A stretch of DNA of 16,478 nt. Origin: Clostridia bacterium (GTDB lineage: Bacteria > Bacillota_A > Clostridia > Oscillospirales > CAG-272). This document shows positions 6,714 through 12,824 of this stretch, piece by piece (within the stretch, counting starts at the first letter, position 1; every line of letters begins with the position of its first letter). The notes under the pieces were generated by a model, which saw nothing but the letters and a program-made list of their open reading frames with translations, ran no database searches and was not told the DNA's origin. Both the position numbers and the translations under genes were made by a program. The stretch lies in NCBI GenBank assembly GCA_017547395.1, contig JAFYPS010000008.1, forward strand, positions 1-16,478, given 5' to 3'.

Positions 6714-8210
6714 ATGGCAGAAAATAACGTTCAAAATACCGAGCTTAATGCGTCAAGCGAACTTGCGGTTCGCCGCGAGAAGCTCGCGACGCTTATCGAG
6801 AGCGGCAGAAACCCGTTTGAGATAACAAAGTTTGATCAGACCGACTTTTCCGAGGACATCAAGGCGCAGTACGTCGAGGGCGAGGAAAAGAACGTCCGCA
6901 TTGCGGGCAGAATTATGGCAAAGCGCGTTATGGGCAAGGCATCCTTTATGCACCTTGCGGACGCAAAGGGCAGAATTCAGTGCTACGTTACGAGAGATGA
7001 CCTTGGCGAAGAGCCGTACTCCTACTTCAAAAAGTATGATATCGGCGATATCGTTGGCGTAAGCGGCTTTGTTTTCACCACAAAGACGGGCGAAATCAGC
7101 GTTCACGCAAAGGAGATTACCCTTCTTTCTAAGGCGCTCCGCGGTCTTCCCGAAAAGTATCACGGTCTTCAGGACACCGACCTCCGCTTCAGACAGAGAT
7201 ACGTTGACCTTATCGTAAATCCCGAGGTAAAGCGCAACTTCGTTATCCGTTCTCAGTTTATCAAGCATATGCGTAACTATCTTGACAATATGGGATATAT
7301 CGAGGTTGAAACCCCCGTACTTAACACTATTGCGGGCGGTGCGGCTGCAAGACCTTTCGTAACTCACCACAACACGCTCGACCTCGATATGTATATGCGT
7401 ATCGCAACCGAGCTTCCGCTTAAGCGTCTTATCGTAGGCGGTATGGACAGAGTTTATGAGATTGGCAGAATCTTCCGTAACGAGGGTATGGACCCGAAAC
7501 ACAATCCCGAGTTCACTTCGGTTGAGCTTTATCAGGCTTATGCCGATTTCCACGATATGATGGATATTGCAGAGGGCATTATTTCGGGTGCGGCAAAGGA
7601 GATTCTCGGCACGTATGAGGTTGAGTGGATGGGCGAGAAGATCAATCTTGCTCCCGGCTGGCGCCGTCTTACCATGGTTGACGCGGTTAAGGAATACGTC
7701 GGCATCGACTTTGCGGCTATCACCGACGATGCAGAGGCTGTTGCGGCGGCTAAGGCAAAGGGTGTAGAGCTTGCCGAGACCGCAGACAAGACGTGGGGCA
7801 ATGCGCTCTATGCTTGCTTTGACCAGAGAGTTGAGGAAAAACTCATTCAGCCTACGTTTATCACAATGTATCCTGTTGAGGTTTCGCCTCTTACCAAGGC
7901 TTCGCCTGTTGATCCCCGTCTTACCGAGCGTTTTGAGCTCTTCATTTGCCATAGCGAGCTCGCTAATGCATATTCCGAGCTTAATGACCCTATCGTTCAG
8001 CGCGAGAGATTTATGAAGCAGCTTGAACTTCGCGACAGAGGCGATGACGAGACAGAAATGCTCGATGAGGACTTCCTCACCGCCCTTGAGCACGGTATGC
8101 CTCCCACGGGTGGCATGGGTATCGGCATCGACAGAACTGTTATGATGCTCACAAATAACGATACCATCCGCGAAGTTATCCTCTTCCCAACAATGAAGCC
8201 GTTAGACTAA
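6714..8210 (+). CDS. lysS: Lysyl-tRNA synthetase, class II
   Basis: This 498-residue cytoplasmic enzyme charges tRNA-Lys with lysine using ATP. An N-terminal OB-fold anticodon-binding domain (about 61-135) precedes the class II core: motif 1 around 175-215 (G-Y-I-E-V-E-T-P-V-L), motif 2 at 253-272 (I-F-R-N-E-G-M-D-P-K-H-N-P-E-F), and motif 3 at 466-480 (G-G-M-G-I-G-I-D-R). The ATG at 6714 is preferred over an in-frame TTG at 6699 because TGAGGAA (6700-6706) would overlap that TTG but is well placed for the ATG. It follows greA by 18 bases, an arrangement common in Clostridia. There is no room for a T-box leader, so control must come from upstream. The gene ends just before a strong terminator. 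Confidence 0.97.
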   Translation: MAENNVQNTELNASSELAVRREKLATLIESGRNPFEITKFDQTDFSEDIKAQYVEGEEKNVRIAGRIMAKRVMGKASFMHLADAKGRIQCYVTRDDLGEEPYSYFKKYDIGDIVGVSGFVFTTKTGEISVHAKEITLLSKALRGLPEKYHGLQDTDLRFRQRYVDLIVNPEVKRNFVIRSQFIKHMRNYLDNMGYIEVETPVLNTIAGGAAARPFVTHHNTLDLDMYMRIATELPLKRLIVGGMDRVYEIGRIFRNEGMDPKHNPEFTSVELYQAYADFHDMMDIAEGIISGAAKEILGTYEVEWMGEKINLAPGWRRLTMVDAVKEYVGIDFAAITDDAEAVAAAKAKGVELAETADKTWGNALYACFDQRVEEKLIQPTFITMYPVEVSPLTKASPVDPRLTERFELFICHSELANAYSELNDPIVQRERFMKQLELRDRGDDETEMLDEDFLTALEHGMPPTGGMGIGIDRTVMMLTNNDTIREVILFPTMKPLD

Positions 8211-8214
8211 AAAT

Positions 8215-8240
8215 AAAAGCACCCGAAAGGGTGCTTTTTT
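8215..8240 (+). terminator. Rho-independent terminator after lysS
   Basis: The stem GCACCC (8219-8224) pairs with GGGTGC (8229-8234) across a GAAA tetraloop and is extended by A-T pairs. A run of six T follows at 8235-8240. It ends the + strand envelope/greA/lysS block. Confidence 0.93.
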
Positions 8241-8254
8241 ACGTGGTGAAATAA

Positions 8255-8283
8255 ATTAAAGTTTACGGGAACACAAAACCCAA
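8255..8283 (-). promoter_or_regulatory. Weaker outward promoter-like sequence in the left end of element copy 2
   Basis: On the minus strand TTGGGT (complement of 8278-8283) precedes TTTAAT (complement of 8255-8260) with a 17-base spacer. The -35 is only a half match. It would read antisense into the lysS terminator. It mirrors the right-end promoter because the -10 is in the inverted repeat. Confidence 0.3.
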
Positions 8284-8368
8284 CAAATGCGGTAGGGGAC
8301 GGCGCCCTCGACGTCCCGTTTTTGCAAGGGTTCGCGGGCTGTCGAAGGCGCCAGCCCCTACATTGTCA

Positions 8369-8397
8369 TTGACATAGATGCTCTGCTAAACTTTAAT
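8369..8397 (+). promoter_or_regulatory. Outward-facing sigma-A-like promoter in the right end of element copy 2
   Basis: A perfect -35 TTGACA (8369-8374) is followed after exactly 17 bases by TTTAAT (8392-8397), five of six matches to the -10 consensus. The -10 lies in the terminal inverted repeat. Here it would read into the terminator at 8409 and antisense to the small membrane-protein gene. The sequence match is direct; activity is inferred. Confidence 0.55.
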
Positions 8398-8408
8398 TTA
8401 TACAGCAA

Positions 8409-8436
8409 AAAAGGCTTGCTTTCAAGCAAGCCTTTT
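8409..8436. terminator. Bidirectional terminator between element copy 2 and the TRAP unit
   Basis: A 12-bp stem, AAAAGGCTTGCT (8409-8420) with 8425-8436, closes a TTCA loop. T-rich tails lie on both strands: TTTTGTTTTT on + and TTTTTT on -. It lies five bases past the stop codon of the minus-strand small membrane-protein gene, which it most likely terminates. Confidence 0.88.
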
Positions 8437-8440
8437 GTTT

Positions 8441-8704
8441 TTACTTTTTACTTGTCAGCGCGACTTCGCCGCTAAGATACATTATCACAATGCCGAGCAG
8501 AACCATAACCGTTGAGGTTCTTATCAGCCAGGGGAAAAGCGTCTTATGAATAAACAGGCATATTGCGGTAGCGGTCTCGCCGCCGATGATGAGTGCCGCA
8601 ACGTAGCCGAAGAAGGTAAGGCCGCCTGCGAAAAGGGAAATAAGAATTCCGTAGCCGAATACCAAGCGGAGAAGATCGGTAGTTTTTTTGATAAAGTTCT
8701 TCAT
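8441..8704 (-). CDS. Small membrane protein coupled to the TRAP permease, unknown family
   Basis: This is an 87-residue hydrophobic protein. Predicted segments are about 15-40 and 62-80, with an amphipathic stretch containing E43 and H53 between them. The N-terminus is basic (K-N-F-I-K-K) and the C-terminus ends in S-K-K. The start is well supported: AAGGAGG overlaps the stop codon of the dctM-like gene, six bases before ATG 8704, so translation is probably coupled. Classical TRAP systems pair DctM with DctQ, a four-helix subunit of about 150-180 residues, and this protein is half that size. It could be a reduced DctQ substitute or an accessory subunit. I do not recognise a named family. A bidirectional terminator follows its stop. 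Confidence 0.8.
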   Translation of the reverse strand: MKNFIKKTTDLLRLVFGYGILISLFAGGLTFFGYVAALIIGGETATAICLFIHKTLFPWLIRTSTVMVLLGIVIMYLSGEVALTSKK

Positions 8705-8714
8705 TTTTTCCTCC

Positions 8715-10073
8715 TTACATGCCGATTATCGGGAGCCATCCCATAAGCACAACGACCTGCAAAATGAACTGCGCCGCAACCCACCAAAGGTCGTTTTTGA
8801 CTGTTTTTGTAAAGTCGCTTTCCGCGATTGACATACCTGCGTAAAGACCGAGAGCGAGCGGAGGTGTGATTCCGCACATAACGCCGCAGATGCAGGGGAG
8901 CATTGCCGCCGCAAGCAGAGGGTCAACGCCCACGTTTGCAAGAGTGGAGATGAGCATAGGACCAAAGATTACGACGAGCGACGAGCCGGGAATTACCATA
9001 CCCATAAAGCAGGTGATAATGCAGATTGCAAGAACCGTACCGAACTTTCCGAAATTCAGCGAGCCGATGATAGCACCGAGTTCATCGGAGACGTTGAGGT
9101 CTGCAAAGAGCGCACCTACCATATAGCCGAAAAGACAAACTGCGATTGTGGGGGAGATGGACTTTACACTTTTTGAGAACATTTCAGCCATCTTAGGAAC
9201 CGTTACCGCGCTCTTATCCTTTGCGAGAAGGCAAGCGTAGATAGATGCAACGCCACCTACACAGAGGAGAACCGAGCTCGATAGAGCCTTTGCACCTGCC
9301 GCACCGAGTCTTGCGGTAAAGAAATTGTCCTTGAAAAGAAAGTCAAGCGCGAAAGGAAGGAGAATGATAACAGGGAGGAGAAGTCCCTGCCAACCCGTCC
9401 TGAAGGTTTCTTTGAGGCTAGGGAGTTCCTCTTTTGCTATCGGCTTTACCTTATAGTATTTGCAGAATGCGAATACGGTAACCATTCTCTGTGCGACAAA
9501 CCAGAGGGCAATTCCCCAGAGAACTATCCAGAACTGTCCCGTGGAAAGCTCGGTATTGGGATAGAGGGCAGCGAAAGCACCCATTGCCGCAACGATATTT
9601 GAAGAAGGGGGAATCATATTGCCAAGATAAGCGGACGTGCTCTGAATATTTGCCGCAAGCTCTGCGGGGAAGCCCGAACGCTTCATACAAGGAACGGTAA
9701 ACGAGCCTACCGACGCGATAATACCAACGCCGCTGCCGGAAAGAGAGCCCATGAAAGAGCATGCGATAACCGATGCATATCCCGCACCGCCCGTAACTCT
9801 GCCGACGAGCGCGAGTATGAGTGCGACACAACTGTCGATTATTTTAGTCTTGGTGAGGATGCTCGACATTGCTACAAATGCAACCATCGAGTAGAGGAGA
9901 GAGGTTGAGAGCGCGTCCCACGCGTAAGTAAATACCTGACTCCATTTGCCCGCTACGGTAAGCAGAACAAGAAAACTCAAAAAAATCGCCTCATAAATAG
10001 GGCGCTTTACGAGAATAAACCACACGCATATTACTGCGAGCATTATTCCGAGATAAACAAGTGAACTTGGCAT
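8715..10073 (-). CDS. TRAP transporter large permease subunit (DctM-like)
   Basis: This is a 452-residue polytopic inner-membrane protein with about 11-12 hydrophobic segments. TRAP large subunits import organic acids using an ion gradient. DctM signatures are visible: G-S-L-S-G-S-G-V-G (109-117), S-F-T-V-P-x-M-K-R-x-G-F (124-135), G-N-M-I-P-P-S (151-157), and near the C-terminus P-P-L-A-L-G-L-Y-A. The start at 10073 is chosen over ATG 10079 because GGGAGG (complement of 10081-10086) is seven bases from the former but only one from the latter. No periplasmic binding protein (DctP) or DctQ is adjacent; instead an 87-residue membrane protein follows with two bases between its ribosome site and this stop. 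A divergent lysR gene and a near-consensus promoter suggest ligand-responsive control. The substrate is unknown. Confidence 0.88.
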   Translation of the reverse strand: MPSSLVYLGIMLAVICVWFILVKRPIYEAIFLSFLVLLTVAGKWSQVFTYAWDALSTSLLYSMVAFVAMSSILTKTKIIDSCVALILALVGRVTGGAGYASVIACSFMGSLSGSGVGIIASVGSFTVPCMKRSGFPAELAANIQSTSAYLGNMIPPSSNIVAAMGAFAALYPNTELSTGQFWIVLWGIALWFVAQRMVTVFAFCKYYKVKPIAKEELPSLKETFRTGWQGLLLPVIILLPFALDFLFKDNFFTARLGAAGAKALSSSVLLCVGGVASIYACLLAKDKSAVTVPKMAEMFSKSVKSISPTIAVCLFGYMVGALFADLNVSDELGAIIGSLNFGKFGTVLAICIITCFMGMVIPGSSLVVIFGPMLISTLANVGVDPLLAAAMLPCICGVMCGITPPLALGLYAGMSIAESDFTKTVKNDLWWVAAQFILQVVVLMGWLPIIGM

Positions 10074-10090
10074 TGGCATACCTCCCGAAT

Positions 10091-10129
10091 ATTACTAACA
10101 AGTTATATTATACATAACTTTTTGGTAAT
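10091..10129. promoter_or_regulatory. 39-bp interrupted palindrome over the dctM promoter, operator candidate
   Basis: The layout is ATTAC-N4-AAGTTAT-N7-ATAACTT-N4-GTAAT, twelve perfectly paired positions on each side with equal spacers. It covers the -10 box and start point and reaches the edge of the -35 of the dctM-like gene. A bound regulator would block or reposition RNA polymerase. The LysR protein encoded next door is the obvious candidate, by inference. Confidence 0.6.
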
Positions 10130-10134
10130 GTCAA
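10107..10134 (-). promoter_or_regulatory. Promoter of the dctM-like unit
   Basis: On the minus strand a perfect TTGACA (complement of 10129-10134) and a perfect TATAAT (complement of 10107-10112) are separated by 16 bases. The start point would fall near 10100, about 27 bases before the start codon. This is the strongest promoter match in the window outside the mobile repeats. Confidence 0.85.
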
Positions 10135-10162
10135 TGAAAAATCCAAAATTTCTTGCTTTTTT

Positions 10163-10180
10163 ATAACAAAAATGTTAATG
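10163..10180. promoter_or_regulatory. Candidate LysR recognition site upstream of the dctM promoter
   Basis: The dyad TAACA-N4-TGTTA (10164-10177) is centred about 70 bases upstream of the predicted dctM start point and just upstream of the lysR -10, the usual place for the main LysR binding site. The pattern ATAAC-N8-TAATG here resembles ATAAC-N7-TAATG at 10114-10130, 49 bases away. Confidence 0.4.
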
Positions 10181-10184
10181 TATA

Positions 10185-10190
10185 TATAAT
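10185..10190 (+). promoter_or_regulatory. Probable -10 element of lysR
   Basis: TATAAT lies 25 bases before the lysR start codon. No good -35 sits 16-18 bases upstream; that region is instead occupied by the TAACA-N4-TGTTA dyad. This would suit an autoregulated promoter. Confidence 0.5.
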
Positions 10191-10214
10191 GAAAAGGTTA
10201 TAGAGAGGTGCAAA

Positions 10215-11096
10215 ATGAACTTAAAACAGCTTGAATATGCGGTCAGACTCTCCGAGGCGGAAAGTTTTTCACAGCTTGCGGAAAAACTCGGAATAACGCA
10301 GCCTGCACTGTCAAAACACATTCTCGCGCTTGAAAAGGAAATAGGCGTACCGCTCTTTGAAAGAGGAAGCTCGCCGATATCCTTAACGGCGGCGGGAGAG
10401 CATTTTGTCCGCTCTGCAAAGGATATATTATATAAGGAAGAGGAATTGCTTCGCTCAATGGAGAAGTTTAAAAGCGGTGAGCGTGGAGAGATTGTAATCG
10501 GAATCACCCCGTTCCGCAGTTCGTATCTCGTGTCCGACGTTGTTAAAGAAGTGCAGAAAAAGTATAGCGGTGTCAAGGTGCGGCTTGTCGAGGAGGGAAG
10601 CGACCTGCTCAGAAAAGACGTGCTTGACGGGCGCTTTGATTTTGCAATAGTAAATCTTCCGCTTGACGAGGGACAGCTTGACGTAACGCTTATTGAGCCT
10701 GACCGTCTTGCCGTTGTAGTCCCTGCAGATATGCTTGACGGGGACGTGCCCGAGGGCAAGGCAAGCTTTAAAAGATTTGCTTCTCTTCCGTATGCGGTAG
10801 TCGGTGCGTCTCAGGAGATGCGCGTTCTGTTTGAAAGACTGTGCGCTGCGGCAGATGCAGTTCCGAACGTTGCAGTGGAGGTAGTCAGCCTTACCACCGC
10901 TTTTGAAATGGCTTGCTCGGGCGTTGCGGCAACGCTTCTCCCGATTCAGTTTATAAGCAGCAGAGGCGAAAATCCGTCGGTAAAGGTGTTTGAGCTTACA
11001 GATGAGGCGTATATGCGCCAGCCTGCTATTGCCGTAAAAAGAGGAAGATACCTTCCCGACGCGGCAAAATATGCAATTGAGCTTCTGACGAGATGA
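10215..11096 (+). CDS. LysR-family transcriptional regulator
   Basis: This is a 293-residue DNA-binding regulator, the normal LysR length. The N-terminal winged helix (about 1-60) shows the typical pattern L-E-Y-A-V-R-L-S-E-A-E-S-F-S, then I-T-Q-P-A-L-S-K-H-I-L-A-L-E-K-E-I-G, then L-F-E-R. A linker helix follows, and then a periplasmic-binding-protein-like effector domain (about 92-290), beginning G-E-I-V-I-G-I-T-P-F. AGAGGTG at 10203-10209 serves ATG 10215. It is divergent to the dctM-like gene with 141 bases between the start codons, so it probably regulates that transporter and itself. Its last codon and stop lie inside a sequence that matches the terminal repeat of the mobile element (see 11093-11160), so the extreme C-terminus may have been altered by insertion. 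Confidence 0.95.
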   Translation: MNLKQLEYAVRLSEAESFSQLAEKLGITQPALSKHILALEKEIGVPLFERGSSPISLTAAGEHFVRSAKDILYKEEELLRSMEKFKSGERGEIVIGITPFRSSYLVSDVVKEVQKKYSGVKVRLVEEGSDLLRKDVLDGRFDFAIVNLPLDEGQLDVTLIEPDRLAVVVPADMLDGDVPEGKASFKRFASLPYAVVGASQEMRVLFERLCAAADAVPNVAVEVVSLTTAFEMACSGVAATLLPIQFISSRGENPSVKVFELTDEAYMRQPAIAVKRGRYLPDAAKYAIELLTR

Positions 11097-11160
11097 ATTA
11101 ACGTTTATTAGTGCAAATCTCTACGTACAAACCGGCAGGGGACGGCGACTCGACGTCCCG
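11093..11160 (+). repeat. Partial repeat element, copy 4 (one terminal repeat and one REP hairpin)
   Basis: ATGAATTAACGTTTA at 11093-11107 matches the 15-bp terminal repeat of copy 2 at 13 positions, and its context (TTTA, then GTGCAAA) also resembles the copy 2 flank. A single hairpin follows: GCAG, stem GGGACG (11139-11144), nine-base loop, CGTCCC (11154-11159). The second hairpin and right terminal repeat are absent or unrecognisable; TAAAC at 11168-11172 could be a remnant. The lysR stop codon (11094-11096) lies in the terminal repeat. Confidence 0.6.
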
Positions 11161-11179
11161 TTATGCCTAAACAAAAACA

Positions 11180-11205
11180 AAAACAGACCCTTTCGGGTCT
11201 GTTTT
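11180..11205. terminator. Bidirectional terminator between lysR and the beta-CASP gene
   Basis: The 11-bp stem AAAACAGACCC (11180-11190) pairs with 11195-11205 across a TTTC loop. T-rich sequence follows on both strands. The stop codon of the minus-strand gene (11206-11208) directly abuts the stem, so the terminator serves both converging genes. Confidence 0.9.
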
Positions 11206-12807
11206 TTATTTTTCGTATTTGTCGCAGAGGGCGTTGATATTGTCGGCAAACTTTGCAAGATCCTTGTTCGCTCCGCCTTTTGAACGACGGATAAGTGCAA
11301 GCAGGCGTCTGCCTGCTGCAAGAAGTCTGTCGTAAACCTCGGTCGCGCGCTTGGTAGTTGCGCTCTTTTTGAGAATTCGCTTGATTTCGCCGCGCTTTAG
11401 CCACTTGTCTTTTGCAATGTCGTAAACGTCGCCGCTGTAGGGCGCGATTGCCGAAAATCCGAGACTTTCGGAGATGGTCTTTGCAAACGCGTCGCACACT
11501 CCGTCCTCACCGTGGTTGACAAAAACCTTTTTAGGCGGCATTTCGAGTGCGCTAAGCCAGTCTATCATTATATCGCGGTCGGCATGGCCGCTGATTCCGT
11601 CAAGGTTTGCAATCTCCGCATTGACCTCGATGGTTTCGTTGAACAGTTTTACGGTCGGTTCGCCGTCGAGCAGTTTTCTGCCGATAGTGCCCTCCGACTG
11701 ATAGCCGACGAACAAAATCGTGCTTTCGCTTCGCCAGAGGTTATGCTTTAAGTGGTGGCGGATACGTCCCGCTTCGCACATTCCCGATGCCGAGAGAATC
11801 ACCTTTGGCGTTTTGTCCTCGTTTATCTGCTTCGAGTCGTCTGCGGTTATAGAGAGACAGAGATTGTCAAGTCTTATCGGGTTGACACCTCGGTTTACAA
11901 GCTCAAGCGTCTCCGCATCGTAAAATCCGCGAAGGTCGCCCGCGTAAATGTTCGTCGCTTCAACTGCGAGAGGGCTGTCCACGTAAACGGGGAAGTCGGA
12001 GAGTGCGCCGATGAGTCTGTTTTCCTTGATGGCGCGGAGAAGGTAGAGCATTTCCTGTGTTCTGCCGATGGCAAAGCAGGGGATAACTACGTTTCCGCCG
12101 CGGGCAAAGGTTCTTTCGAGAATCTTTGACATTTGCGCGATATAGTCGGGGCGTTCTCCGTGAATTCTGTCACCGTAGGTAGACTCAATTACAACGTAGT
12201 CTGCGGATTTCGGCTTTTCGGGGTTGCGGATAAGCGGTCGGTTTACGTTTCCGAGGTCACCCGAAAAGAGAACCGTCTTGCTTTCTCCGTTTTCGGTAAA
12301 GGTTATAGAGATGCTTGCAGATCCTAAAAGATGACCCGCGTCCGAAAAGCTTACCGTAACGTTTTCAAACGGCGAAAAGCTCTCGCCGTAAGCCTTTGGC
12401 TCGATGAGTTCGACCGTTTTTGCCGCATCTGCAGTGGTGTATGGAGGCTCATAGAGCGGTTCGCCCGAGCGCACTGCCTTTCTGTTGCGCCACTCCGCCT
12501 CGGATTCCTGAATATGCGCTGAATCCATCAGCATAATTTTACAAAGCTGCTTGGTTGCCTCGGTGGTATATATTTTACCGTTATAGCCTTCGCGCACAAG
12601 CTTTGGCAGCTTGCCCGTGTGGTCGATATGCGCGTGTGTAATGAAAATTGCATCAACCTCGGTGGGGTGAACTGGCAGTTCCACGTTTTCGTAGATGTCC
12701 GCGCCCTGTTCCATACCGCAGTCGATAAGCAGTTGCTTGCCACATACTTCAAGAAGGGTACACGAGCCTGTTACCTCGTGTGCCGCTCCGAGAAAGGATA
12801 TTTTCAT
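11206..12807 (-). CDS. Beta-CASP metallo-beta-lactamase-fold ribonuclease homologue
   Basis: This is a 533-residue cytoplasmic metallohydrolase of the CPSF/YSH1-like branch, predicted to act on RNA. The zinc-binding motif T-H-A-H-I-D-H-T-G (57-65) is intact, and the later ligands are visible: the D-A-G-H-L-L-G-S motif near 157 and S-G-D-L-G near 183. Beta-CASP features include I-E-S-T-Y-G-D, I-L-S-A-S-G-M-C-E-A-G-R, S-G-H-A-D-R (H408) and V-N-H-G-E (H432). A lysine/arginine-rich tail of about 69 residues (465-533) extends beyond the catalytic core and could bind RNA. GGAGGA precedes ATG 12807. It is the last gene of a three-gene minus-strand unit, 17 bases after the dockerin protein, which is an unexpected partnership for glycan genes. 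The fold is certain; its RNA substrate is unknown. Confidence 0.93.
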   Translation of the reverse strand: MKISFLGAAHEVTGSCTLLEVCGKQLLIDCGMEQGADIYENVELPVHPTEVDAIFITHAHIDHTGKLPKLVREGYNGKIYTTEATKQLCKIMLMDSAHIQESEAEWRNRKAVRSGEPLYEPPYTTADAAKTVELIEPKAYGESFSPFENVTVSFSDAGHLLGSASISITFTENGESKTVLFSGDLGNVNRPLIRNPEKPKSADYVVIESTYGDRIHGERPDYIAQMSKILERTFARGGNVVIPCFAIGRTQEMLYLLRAIKENRLIGALSDFPVYVDSPLAVEATNIYAGDLRGFYDAETLELVNRGVNPIRLDNLCLSITADDSKQINEDKTPKVILSASGMCEAGRIRHHLKHNLWRSESTILFVGYQSEGTIGRKLLDGEPTVKLFNETIEVNAEIANLDGISGHADRDIMIDWLSALEMPPKKVFVNHGEDGVCDAFAKTISESLGFSAIAPYSGDVYDIAKDKWLKRGEIKRILKKSATTKRATEVYDRLLAAGRRLLALIRRSKGGANKDLAKFADNINALCDKYEK

Positions 12808-12824
12808 ATGTCCTCCGTTTTGCG

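Larger units (their letters stand above)
8251..8401. mobile_element. MITE-like element, copy 2 (complete), REP pair with 15-bp terminal inverted repeats
   Basis: The 151-bp element is bounded by perfect 15-bp inverted repeats, 8251-8265 (ATAAATTAAAGTTTA) and 8387-8401. Inside are two head-to-head hairpins of 27 bases, 8292-8318 and 8335-8361. Each begins, read inward from its outer end, with GTAG directly followed by a 6-bp stem: GGGACG/CGTCCC on the left and GGGCTG/CAGCCC on the right. The spacer is 16 bases. The ends contain TA dinucleotides, so a TA target duplication cannot be excluded. It encodes no protein and fills the gap between two terminators, a neutral site. Bases 8272-8377 match 16373-16478 at 105 of 106 positions. 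Confidence 0.85.

Noticed and set aside
6753..8093. 446-codon open frame on the minus strand, fully antisense to lysS
   Set aside because: lysS is unmistakable on the plus strand. The antisense frame is a by-product of codon bias, encodes no recognisable motif and has no ribosome site at its start.
10074..10079. First ATG of the dctM-like gene at 10079
   Set aside because: Only one base separates it from GGGAGG; the second ATG at 10073 has a seven-base spacing.
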